Below are positions 26,901-36,610 of a stretch of 64,000 bases of DNA, in pieces (position 1 is the stretch's first letter; every line of letters starts with the position of its first letter). Under the pieces are notes generated by a model. That model ran no database searches, was not told where the DNA came from, and saw only the letters and a program-made list of their open reading frames with translations. The translations under genes were made by a program, and so were the position numbers. Source of the DNA: Nymphaea colorata (taxonomy: Eukaryota; Streptophyta; Magnoliopsida; Nymphaeales; Nymphaeaceae). The stretch spans positions 19,280,370-19,344,369 of the forward strand of contig NC_045140.1 of NCBI RefSeq assembly GCF_008831285.2. The letters are read 5' to 3'.

Positions 26901-29900
26901 CTATCCAATTTGATTTACAATAAGATTTTTTGGGCTGAGAAAGTTCAGACTATTGACTTCTAAACCTTATAAATTCTAACCAAAAGATAAATTTTTTCTT
27001 CCCCGGGCTTTCCATGTAGAGGTTTGATCTTTCTTTTGTAGCATAGTAGCAATTATAACTAAGAGGAGCATTAATCTGCACTCAAGGTTCACCATTTACT
27101 CTAGCTGCAAGGATGGGCTTATATACAAAAAATTTTGGGAGATGACCTATAGCCCTTGGAGTTTTTATGAAAGACCCTATACGAACTTTATGGTTGTGCC
27201 TCTGGTGGAACTTATATGTTCAAGTGTGCCACCACCACCACCACCACCACCACCTCCCCTCACCCCTCCCCTCTCCTACGTGATTAACTGTGTGGATGTG
27301 TGTTCCCCAAAGCAATGAGTTATCACAAAAACAATTACTGTCCTTTTAAGTATGACTGGATTTCACGAGTCAAGAAATTTCAGCCAGTTGATTTTTATAT
27401 TCTGTTTTGAAATTTGTTCAAACCAAAGCACAATTCCTTGCAATTATGCAATCCATTTATGTGCTTGCATTAAGTAATAGGGTGGAAAAGCGTAACAATT
27501 GACTTTTTCTGAACTGTAGCCTGAAGATATAGTTACATTGTTCCACATATGTTCACTGAGATTCTTTTGGTTATTGGTTTGTTGCTTTTGACCTTAACTC
27601 TTATATAAGGGAATCTAAGCACTCTTTTTAACTGTTGATCTTGACAGGGGCTCATAGCAGCAATCTATGCCATTACAGGTGAGTACTGTCATATCCACTT
27701 GAGGTCTTGGAAAAAGGATAACAAACTGTGAGTTACCGTACTACAGGTGTACACACTCCACAAAGAGCTGGAGTCAAATAGAAAAATAATGGCACAAGAT
27801 AGAACGGTCCACATTTATCATAATCATCTTTTGCTAACCAAACTAATGCAATAAACTTGTAAAATAGCATCTTGTCTGACTTTTTAGAGAAAATATCCAA
27901 TGGGAAATGATACCTTTTATTGATAGGTTGAGCATTCTGCAGACATTGGAGGTTGTTTTCAAAATCGATAACATGCCCTACTATTATCCTTTATTTATTT
28001 ATTTGTTCTTTGACAATAGCGTTGAACTGTTAGCAAAGCTGTGTGGCCTCTTCTGAACATTATACCTTCTCCTTCCTCCGCACCTCATGCAATTCATGAG
28101 AACATGGCTTGGCTTTAGTTCATGACATGAAAATGCAAAGTTCATCCAACTATCATGTCCTCATGACAGCTGGTTATATGAGATGAAACTGGTTAATTTT
28201 CATCAAACATGCCGATCTAGTGCAATTTGGTGTTATATACTTTCTCAGAAAATATCATTATCTATCATAGTTTCCTTTCTAATTGTGGCTTGCTGACTTA
28301 TCAATGCAGAATGGGAGATAACACTACAATTGATTGGTATCATTGGCCTTGGACAGGTAAAATATATCACTTTGAATGAATTAGTCCACCAAATCTTTCT
28401 ACAAGTAACTGCACAAGTTAAGATTAGTTATCATCCAATAAAGTGTTCTTTATTTTGTATTCATTAGGGGCAATTCAATTATTCTGGACAACTAATTCTA
28501 ATGCAACCCTGCTGAGGGGTGACCCTGAAATTTATTAATGAAGAATAAAAAACTACACCGTACACAACAAAGCTCTTCCCAAAAGGAGCAGAAAACCAGT
28601 ACAGGATTAACGAATCCACTACATAGGACATAGCATCCTCCATTATATCATTCCCTGAGGAGAAACTTGCATTGCAGCAGGGAGATAACCTTAGAATTCG
28701 GCTTCTGGTAAGCACCAGACTATGATTCCTTGAGTTGAAGAAGTATAAAACCACAACCATTCCTTGGAAAGCATATTGTTTACGTGATTTCTCCACATAA
28801 CTGAGCTCACAATGAGATAGACTCCTTTATGAAAGGCCGAGATCATACAGATCATCTCTTCTAACAGGGTAAAGATGAGTACTAATTTCATCATTCTTTG
28901 AGTCAGTGATCAATGACATGGGAAGACCGACCTCAATTTATATATGTTGGCATTTGTACGGAACTGTTAACGGCCTTGGATGAATTTTTTGTATACATAT
29001 CCTAGAAGCAGTAACCTCCACTGTTCGGTTTTATTTGGTACTTTTCTTGCACGTGTAGGTGAATGGAAATCACTTATGCCAACTTCACTTTCCCCTTTTT
29101 TGTACAGCGGCATTTTCAGTGGATTGCATTGGCAAAGGTTTTATTTGAAATGCTATTAGCCTTGCATAATATAAATAAGCTGCATCTGTTGATATATTAG
29201 TTTTTCCTTTTCTAGCTGGTTTTTGTTTGATTCACTTTCTTAAAGTATCAAATACTTGAATTTTTTCTTACACGGTTGACTGTTTTGCATCTTTAGGCAC
29301 TCTATCGAAGAGTTTCTTCATATGAGGATAGTGAGGATTTAAAAGAAGATGTGAGGTAACATATCTAAGCCATGGATTATGATTTAACATTTGAGTTGAG
29401 GATGATTATATTCTGCTTATGAACTGTGGTTGGTTCTTAAATAGTTCAAAGCAATTTGTGTCCTTATGCAACAGCGAGAACACATTCCTGCAACTTATAT
29501 TTTTTATCGATTATTTCTAAGAAACGGCTGCCGTAGCATTTTTGAAGGATGCACCATTCAAATTTTGACTAAAACGTAAAAATGACTCCATTTTTTCTTG
29601 GTTTGGGGTCAGCCATCGCAATGCATCGCTTTCTCCCATTAAGGTTGAGTACCCAGCTCAGTGGGCTGGTTTAAAGGTTTCAATTTGGAGGAGTCAGGAG
29701 TTTGATGCTCAGAGACGCATTCTTTACCCAAGGGACGACCAGAATAAGTCATGATTAACATGCACCACCTGGTGTGGCAAGTCTATGCATCAAGAACAGT
29801 GGGTAGTTCCACTTGTCATTGAAAAGATCACTGTTTAGGCACATCTTTGGGTTGAAACTGGATGTGGTATGTCTACGGGAGTCAACACCATTGTTCTTCC

Positions 29901-30316
29901 CGTTTTAATAATGTGAAGGAAATGTCTGGTCTGTAACAACTTTAGAAAACAAAGGCAGTATAAGGGAAGATTCCGAGTGTCTGCACTTGTGCTGGCACCA
30001 ACCTATTGCAGACAGAAAATTAACATATTTGCACATGCTTGAAAAGTCGGATGACTGTATTATTGTTCACAGGTTATTGCTGTCTCCTGTTCGATTTGGA
30101 GCCCAAGCACTTGCATGGACGATGACGAAACTGGAGCCTAACAAAGTTGGTCTGCCAACATCTCCATCAACAACTGCCGTACAAAACAGGGTTCTTCAAG
30201 CGGCAGCAAAACATGGCACTTTGCCACTTGAACTCGAGGATGCACAAGATGCCACATCCCTAGGCGACTCAAATCCATCATCGTTGAAGGACAACTTGGA
30301 CCCTACGGAAGCATAA
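20038..30316 (+). CDS. Chloroplast CaS-like protein with a catalytically inactive rhodanese domain
   Basis: Thirteen exons fit with continuous phase: 20038-20085, 22482-23609, 23711-23838, 23967-24081, 24339-24416, 25090-25176, 25265-25348, 25480-25578, 26034-26096, 27648-27678, 28310-28356, 29297-29355 and 30073-30316. They total 2211 nt and 736 residues. Exon 1 encodes only MLPVCSATVAGSHHPQ, the start of a plastid-type leader. Residues about 17-330 are acidic and Ser-rich. A helical region follows, then a membrane helix (about 421-446), a rhodanese-like domain (about 452-585), and a second hydrophobic stretch (about 606-640). The C-terminal tail has VGLPTSPSTTAVQNRVLQAA. The fold matches the thylakoid calcium sensor CaS and Arabidopsis At3g59780 (from memory). 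In the active loop the catalytic Cys is replaced by Asp537 (VIVMDADGSES), so sulfur transfer is unlikely. Introns after exons 4 and 7 use GC donors. Confidence 0.9.
20086..22481 (+). other. First intron of the CaS/rhodanese-like gene
   Basis: A 2.4-kb GT-AG intron that separates the 16-codon first exon from the large second exon. Apart from short chance frames it holds nothing I can name. In its last 93 bases an ATG at 22389 is in frame with exon 2 and open to it. Confidence 0.6.
23856..23900. repeat. (CT)n microsatellite inside a 128-nt intron
   Basis: About 22 CT units starting 17 bases after the donor of the intron 23839-23966 of the CaS/rhodanese-like gene; the repeat makes up a third of the intron. 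Confidence 0.96.
24082..24338 (+). other. GC-AG intron (first of two)
   Basis: Exon 4 ends CCTGAG and the intron starts GCAAGC. The next exon starts after a GAAG acceptor with GATCTAAGG. This join gives VRPE-DLRARDG, the expected rhodanese-family sequence, without a phase change. No GT donor nearby gives the same product. Confidence 0.8.
25349..25479 (+). other. GC-AG intron (second of two)
   Basis: Exon 7 ends GTTAGG and the intron starts GCAAGT, a perfect match to the GC-donor consensus. The join gives LGVR-RAYLLQGGF, as expected for the family. A GT three codons upstream would also keep frame but removes two residues of the conserved strand. Confidence 0.75.
26097..27647 (+). other. Intron of the CaS/rhodanese-like gene with a (CCA)n run
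   Basis: A 1.55-kb GT-AG intron. It contains about nine CCA units at 27229-27254 followed by a C/T-rich stretch. No other feature was recognised. Confidence 0.6.
28357..29296 (+). other. Intron of the CaS/rhodanese-like gene
   Basis: A 940-base GT-AG intron between the GLGQ and ALYRR parts of the protein. Minus-strand open frames at 28479-28894 look like chance or decayed repeat sequence and match no family that I know. Confidence 0.5.
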
Positions 30317-30469
30317 TATATGTGCATGACTGCCAAGTACCTATTGTATGAAATGTTTCTCTGCAGTCAAATGATTAATGTATGAAATATCCATTTTTTT
30401 CGGTTTTTCTCCGCCATAGCAACAGTGCCACCATCAACGCTCTTCTAGACCTGCATTAAGAACAAAATA

Positions 30470-30741
30470 CTACAACATACAAACAAAAAGTGCTCCATTC
30501 GCGTATGGAAGTCTGAGGATCAGTTGGTACTTATTGATCTTAGTCTTTTCAACAATTTCATAGCGGTGACTGCAATGCAGCTGGCCCTCATTTATGTAGA
30601 AAACCATGTGTTCACTTTCTCCCGGTACCAGCCTACGGATAGTAAGAGCCTCTGCATCTATTGGGTTTGCTCGACGCAACAATGAACATACCAAAACGTT
30701 GGTGCTTACGGTAACAAGGCCACTTCTCATTCGTTTACGCT
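30470..30741 (-). other. Open frame of about 90 codons, product unrecognised
   Basis: On the minus strand this frame contains LLRRANPIDAEALTIRRLVP, GESEHMVFYINEGQLHCSHR and YQLILRLPYANGALF, which has the mix of hydrophobic, charged and Cys/His residues of a folded protein. The first ATG is at 30730; four more codons lie upstream before an in-frame stop that overlaps a possible CTAG acceptor, so it may be a last exon or a gene fragment. It faces the 3' end of the CaS/rhodanese-like gene 150 bases away. I do not recognise the family. A gene relic is as likely as a live gene. Confidence 0.3.
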
Positions 30742-32939
30742 AGAAGTTTCTCCTCAGGAAGTCGCACGATGTGTTAAAGCCGCGGTGGCGTATTTCCGTC
30801 GGTTTCAGATGGAATGGGCTGCCAGAATCTGAGGCTAGGCAATCCAACATGCGATCAAAATTTTCAAGCTTCCGGGAGGAAGCGCATTCTCAAGAGGTAT
30901 TGAGGAACTTCAGCTTTCATGTCCAGCTTGCTTGTTCTTAAGCTTGCAGAGGGAGGAAGCGCATGCGTGCAGAAAACTCAAGATGGTGTAGGGAAATAAG
31001 CACAACGCTAGCCATGAAAAAACGCCCTGTAACGTTATCGAAAAGCAAAATGACAAATTTAAACTTACAAAGAAGGACTTCACTTGCTTATTGATACTAC
31101 CTAAGCATCTCATAGATCTTCTGGCCATTTTTTCTTCTAATGCACAATGGAATTTGAATCACTTGGTCAAACTGGGGAACTACAAAGATTAATAACGTCA
31201 TGCATAATCGAATTTGAAATCACTTAGTCAAACTGGGACACTCTGAAACTCTATGGTCTTGGGGAGTCAGACGGGCGTTTGAACCTCATACGAAAGGGAA
31301 TAAAAGTATAAAAGCAAAGGGAAATGAAAATCAACTGGAAGTAAGCGGAAGGGAAAATAAGAAAGGATTCAACGTCTGATCAGAATTGTAACCCAACTCG
31401 CTGACGTGCATGGGCGCACATGGGACCTATGTGAGGTTTATGGCCATTAGTCCTTTTATCAAGGGGTAAAACATTCCCCAATAGGAATTGTACAATCAGG
31501 TTCTGTGTTATCTACAACAATTTCCTTGATTCATGCTTGCAATATTCTTGGCCTTGCATGTCGGATATGAGATTTCAAATGAGCTTGATCGATGTGCATT
31601 AGACTAATGATCCCAATCTTCGACAATAAAACTACTAATTTGTTGTTCATGCGTGTGGATTTGGACGTATAAATTGTTGATTTAATGCGGATTTGATTCA
31701 TATACTACATATTGCTTGTGAACACGATTAACACAACAAGAGAGCTCAGGGCAAGTAGCAGTTCAATATCGAAGGTCATCGCTTAAATGGAACTTGAAAA
31801 TCCTTAAATCAAGCATTAGAGGAGGGAGAGCTAGATTGCCAACGATTATTGTGGCATTTATAGGCTTGCAACCATGCATTTGAGCTCTGTAAAGAATATC
31901 ACGGCCTACTTAAAAATATGCAGTTAGTAAACTTAGTTATTTAAGTTCCAAAGAAATGATGAAATTTTCCAATGTCTTTCATGGCAAATTCCTAAGAAGA
32001 AAAGATATCTAATCAAACAAGTTGCATGTGATTATATCATGGAGATCAAGCAGCAATTTGTTTGTTCCTAAAGAATGGTGACAAACAAGAAATGAGGGCT
32101 TTAGAAGATATGTGCTAAAGCAATTGAACTAAGTCTTGAAGGATTGTTTGAGGCCATAGAGAGCTCGGTTTCCAATTGACAAAGTTTGGGGAACTCGGAT
32201 CATGAGAAACTGTGATTGCACTATGAAAGAGTTCATCAAGAAAGTTGTGGAAAATGACATTCTTGATAACATTTTGGCAAATCTTTCACTTTTACCATGA
32301 GAACAGTCAAGATGCTGGTCAGTTTAACAAAAGCGAAAGCATCTCTAGAGAATCAAAGCCAAGAAGTTCTGTAAAATTATGGACAACTAATCAAGCTTTC
32401 GGCAACTCAGTGACTATCAACCTTGATTTGGTCTTGAAAAGCCACTTACAACTCACTCTGTTCATATCCGGCTCTTTAATAATTAAATCCCGTATTGGTT
32501 CTATAAAAGGATGAGGCTGACGATCCAAGAGTTGGTACGTGAGAGTAGCAATAGTAATTGGCAATAGATTTTACCATGAAGCACCGCAGGAAGATATTGG
32601 TCAAAATTGACAGCACAGGCTCTTGCTGAGGTGTGAGAACCCATCGATTGTTGAGATCTACCCAGCAAGGGCACCCCTTTTCAAGGGTCATGTCTTTATT
32701 GTACCCGTACATAACAGGCATCGAGTCTGACGCTTGCAACCTTATGGGGGGTGGATTTCTTGTTACAAAGTTTAAATGCATCCCTGCCCAATGAATATAA
32801 ATACAACAATAATAAAATAAAAGCAGAAAAAATACAATTAAAAATTTACAAATTGATCTCTTAAAGAACGTAACAAACATACTCCTCACGACAAACTTGC
32901 TAACCATCCAATTGCTTGTAGACCATATAAATGTGGCGA
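30742..32939. other. Repeat-rich non-coding stretch
   Basis: No recognisable gene. It contains a roughly 40-base sequence repeated at a 60-base spacing (31140-31240). The 32470-32939 part has a TATAAATAC and AATAAA-rich minus-strand stretch that may be the 3' flank of the Copia fossil next to it. Confidence 0.4.
31140..31240. repeat. Imperfect tandem duplication, 60-base spacing
   Basis: The sequence TGCACAATGGAATTTGAATC with its next 20 bases (31141-31180) recurs with few changes at 31201-31239. Confidence 0.8.
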
Positions 32940-33200
32940 ATATTCCCCATTTGATCTTATGAAACCTTAGGACTCTTCCTTTAACTTCAAACAAATCAAG
33001 GATGCCCAGTCCGCCAACTAAAAATTGAAATGCCTCCTTGGGCAAAGGCTTGGTGAGATGTTAGGCCATTTGTTTGTGCACCACGACATTCTATGGCGAT
33101 GTGTTTTAGAATGTTCATGATAAGCAAGACTTGCAGTTATATGCATATATATGTATAGCTGCCTAATTGTCACAATATAGTCCCCCTGGAGGAGAAACTA
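32940..33200 (-). mobile_element. Ty1/Copia retrotransposon fossil (end of RNase H)
   Basis: Read on the minus strand, the translation shows the end of a Copia pol: a LYCDN-AAIHI stretch (near 33170), a CHVVVHKQMA stretch (near 33080) and a LTKPLPKEAFQFLVGGLGIL stretch (33050-32990). These are the order and spacing seen where RNase H ends in this family. It is a small broken remnant with several breaks and no paired LTRs; it may extend to about 32470. Probably old. Confidence 0.75.
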
Positions 33201-34892
33201 GTTCTACTTCTGAGGCAGTGGGTCACATGATATATCAAAGCATTTGTTATTGCCCAATATTATGATTCACCGGAAGATTGTAACACAGAATTGTCTCTTA
33301 GTTTTCATGAATAGGAGCCTTTCATAAGAATATACAGTAACCTGTAATTAATTAGTCTGACTAGCACCTTGTTCAGTCTGTGTAACACTAGGATTTAAGA
33401 TTCAGAGTAACATGTGCACCGAATGGACATTTCTTATCCTGGACTCTGTTGTATCACAAGGCTCGCAAGCAGCATGTGTTTTGAGGATAGCGGGCATATT
33501 GCATGAAGTGGGCAAGTATGTGCATAGAATTAACTATATTTGTTATATAGCTGTTAGATAAACTAAACTACTTATAAGCCTCTTATTATGGGCTTGGATC
33601 TTGAGAGTTTCCATCTCATCGTAGACCATGCCTTTGCTGCATGAGAAATCTAGCTGGCTTGGCTCATGATAGCCCAATAACTTTAAAGAATCTCACATGT
33701 ATGTTTATGTTGCAAGGATTAAATTCCTACTTCAGATTCAATTGCAAAGAAATCGGTTGCAATAGCAGTGCGTATAATCCAATAAATGCTGAAAATGGTT
33801 TAAAAACGCATAAGCCCCATATAAATGCAGGAAAAATAGAACGTTGTGTCTCGAATAGATGTAAAGCAGAAAATATTGCAATAATTGACCTTAAGAGCAT
33901 ACAAATGTTTGGATTCCCTTGATAGACGCGCAGTAGTTCAAGACACGGTACATCACAAACACCATATCCTGCAGCGCATTTTTACCCAGCAAGATCATAC
34001 AGCAACGGCATACTCGCATCAAAGTAGATCACTTTTTCCGCAGGGACTGGTTGGAAACATGACCCATTTCTGGAGATTGGCAGTACAGATAATTTTGAAG
34101 AAGCATGACAAATTATAGGGTGATGACTGCAGCACGTCAACGTTCCATCAACTGCCAGCTCAGAAATTTTCAAGCAACTGTTGCAAAGACGAAAGTTACC
34201 ACGAGTGATCCTTGGTTATGTATCGCCAAAGGAATGTGAACTAAGATAATTAAGAAGTATCAGAATGATGGGAACAGATTTCACTCCTATAAAGGCACAA
34301 CTAATCTTGTTATCTGTAGTATGACAATGACTTGACGATGAAGTACACAACAAGAGACATGAGAAAACGTGAATTAATATTTAGTGACCTCAGGAGAAAA
34401 AAGAAAAAGTACTTTCGTAACCTAAGTTGATGATCCACAAATGGCATTCAAAAACGCGCACTTCCTTTCGTAATATTTTCTTCACCACAGAAGCATTGAG
34501 AAGTTGCAACCCTTTCTGCTAGCCTGTCAAATTGGATACGGTATACACGTGTACTAAGCTACATGAAGCTATTTAACAACAGAATATTCGAGTAGAAATA
34601 GAAACGAACAGCAGATTTTGGCAAGAAACCTTACCACCTAAGCATAAGACACTATCAGAAGATTCAGAACATAAGACAGAAAAAAAGGAAGGCCTGACTA
34701 GATTGATCAATTAACTATAAGCCTAATTAGATTAAAAAAAAACTTACAATTTCAGAACCACCGATACTTCAGAGGATTATCTAAAAATACACATGCATGC
34801 GGACAGAAAAAATGATAGAAATAAAAGGCTTGAGATTACAACTAACTTTGACAATCACATTGCAGACCTACTCTTGTTTCAACCGTAAAAAT
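33201..34892. other. Intergenic DNA without recognised genes
   Basis: AT-rich sequence downstream of the minus-strand WD40 gene; the last part near 34.9 kb is its likely 3' UTR. Short frames at 33.6-34.2 kb have no recognised relatives. Confidence 0.5.
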
Positions 34893-35975
34893 TCATTGCG
34901 GAGGTGGTTGATATAGTGCCGTTTCTATCTCCCCGAGATATATCTGCTTATCACTGCTGCAAGAGCCAATGATTGGCTCAGTGGGGTGGAAGGCAGTCTC
35001 ATTTACGGACCCATTGTGGCCCGGAAGCTTATACAAAATCCGCCTTGAGGTCGTATCCCAGATATACACCATCCTGTCAGCACTACCAGCTGTAACCTTG
35101 CTTCCATCAGGCGACCAGCTACACTTCAGTAGGTTCTTTTCAAAGTTGTGCTGGTGGCCGGACAAAAACTTGACGCAGCGATTCTGTGGCGCATAAGGCC
35201 GCATGTCCCAAATTCTCAGCGAGCAGTCCATGGAATTAGTGAGAAGGTAAGAACCATCTGGGCTCAGCTGCATGCCAGTTATCATATCCGTGTGCCCCTG
35301 AAGAGTCATGGTAACCTCGTTCCTTCGCAAATCCCATACCTTCACCACATTGTCGATTCCACCGGTAAAAATTTTATCAGACGCATCAGAGAAGCTGACA
35401 GCCGTTGTCTGGTATTTGTCCGGGAATGTTTGCAGAGCTCCCCTTTGCCTGAGGTCCCAAAGTTTGGCGGTACCGTCGTCTGAACCACTAACAACAAGCG
35501 GCGGGCCTCGTCGTGAAGGGCAACACGAATTCACGAAAGACGAATGCTCTGCCATCTTCTTGATCTGCTTCCCTGTTTCCACGTCCCACGCCCTCAGCGT
35601 CTTATCAGGACTTGCAGATATTATCTGGCTGCCATCCGTTGTCCACTGAAGGTCCAAGATCGCATTCTTGTGGCCTTTCAGAACCATAAAATTCTTGCAA
35701 TCACCTTGAACATGCCAAAGAAATATTTCTTTGTCATGAGACCCCGATGCAATCACAGTCCCGGAAGGGTTGAATTTCATGGTGTAGATGGCACTTTGAT
35801 GGCCTGTTAGCAACATGATGGGCGATTCCAAACTGGATTTCCGCTGTTGCCCGGGAGCTGCGCCTTCTCTTGGTGCTGAAACTTGGCCAGGTGCATAGGG
35901 AGAAACAGTCCACTCCATCCCTGGCCTCTGTGCCACAACCATGGCATTGCCCCCTTCTCTTGGCGCACCCAGCAT
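34893..35975 (-). CDS. SNRNP40: U5 small nuclear ribonucleoprotein 40-kDa protein (WD40)
   Basis: One uninterrupted coding exon of 360 residues. Seven WD40 repeats fill residues about 55-352: each has the GH...D...W pattern, such as GHQSAIYTMKF...ASGSHDKEIFLWHV, GHKNAILDLQW...DKTLRAWDV, SGSDDGTAKLWDL, GGIDNVVKVWDL, GHTDMITGMQLSPDGSYLL, GHQHNFEKNLLKCSWSPDGS and GHNGSVNETAFHP. The ring of repeats matches the U5-40K/SNRNP40 protein, a component of the U5 particle that contacts Prp8 and is part of the spliceosome in the nucleus; Arabidopsis At2g43770 is the relative from memory. The start is the first ATG after an upstream in-frame run without ATG; it gives MLGAPREGGNAMVVAQRPG and then the conserved GMEWTVSPYAPGQ. 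The gene is complete. Confidence 0.95.
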   Translation of the reverse strand: MLGAPREGGNAMVVAQRPGMEWTVSPYAPGQVSAPREGAAPGQQRKSSLESPIMLLTGHQSAIYTMKFNPSGTVIASGSHDKEIFLWHVQGDCKNFMVLKGHKNAILDLQWTTDGSQIISASPDKTLRAWDVETGKQIKKMAEHSSFVNSCCPSRRGPPLVVSGSDDGTAKLWDLRQRGALQTFPDKYQTTAVSFSDASDKIFTGGIDNVVKVWDLRRNEVTMTLQGHTDMITGMQLSPDGSYLLTNSMDCSLRIWDMRPYAPQNRCVKFLSGHQHNFEKNLLKCSWSPDGSKVTAGSADRMVYIWDTTSRRILYKLPGHNGSVNETAFHPTEPIIGSCSSDKQIYLGEIETALYQPPPQ

Positions 35976-36011
35976 CCTGCGCTCCTCTCTCTCTTTATCT
36001 CTCAACGAGTC

Positions 36012-36599
36012 CTAAAATTGGGTGGTAGAACCAATTTCTTAACAAGAAATAAGACCTGACAAAGAGACCCAACAAATAGCCACATTAGGGCAATCAAACG
36101 AGTAATTCTTTCGACCTAGACGAGATGAAACCAACTCTTGGCGGCCTAGATAAATCAAAAACACCGACCAAATCAACCCGGAAAAGAATAATTATCTCCC
36201 GTATTAAAAAAACCCAAATTCAGAAAATTAAGAAGAGCTACACAAAATAAGCAAAGACGGAGCCCGACAAAAAAATCCTTATGGATGATTTGGGAAAAAA
36301 AGAAATCTAACTTCCATTCCTCTGCGAGCAAAGAACGATCTCTACCAAGAAGCTACCTGTAAAAATTTTAGACTATCACAACAATGATACGCTTCCTACC
36401 GCCAACCTTGAGATCTCCATTTAGAAGCTTTTGGGGCTAAGCCCACCATAGGGTAAGATTTTTAGGGTTTAGTAGGATTAGGGTTTATAGTACAGGATTT
36501 GAAGTGAGGCACGAAGACACCGAGTCCACAGAATGAAGTTACTAAATCAATGTCAAAAGAGAGAAGAAAAGATCGGCGAAGACGAGGAAAGAGAATTAC
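36012..36599 (-). other. 5' UTR intron of the U5-40K gene
   Basis: A strong donor (ACAG|GTAATT) at 36599 and a TTTTAG acceptor at 36012 frame a 588-base intron just upstream of the coding exon, whose exon side begins at 36011. Splicing is inferred from site quality and from AT-rich content between them. Confidence 0.6.
36461..36488. promoter_or_regulatory. Pair of telo-box motifs
   Basis: TTTAGGGTTTAG at 36461-36472 and TTAGGGTTTAT at 36478-36488. The AAACCCTAA element is known near the start of plant genes for ribosomal proteins and RNA-processing factors, which fits the U5-40K gene; here it lies in the 5' UTR intron. Confidence 0.6.
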
Positions 36600-36610
36600 C
36601 TGTTCCGGGG

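Noticed and set aside
28479-28894. Minus-strand open frames within an intron of the rhodanese-like gene
   Set aside because: No conserved motif of a transposon or host family could be recognised.
29108-29137. A possible 30-base exon (RHFQWIALAK) with AG and GT borders in the rhodanese-like gene
   Set aside because: Direct joining of GLGQ to ALYRRVSSYED agrees with the family, and the extra ten residues have no counterpart; splice signals are weak.
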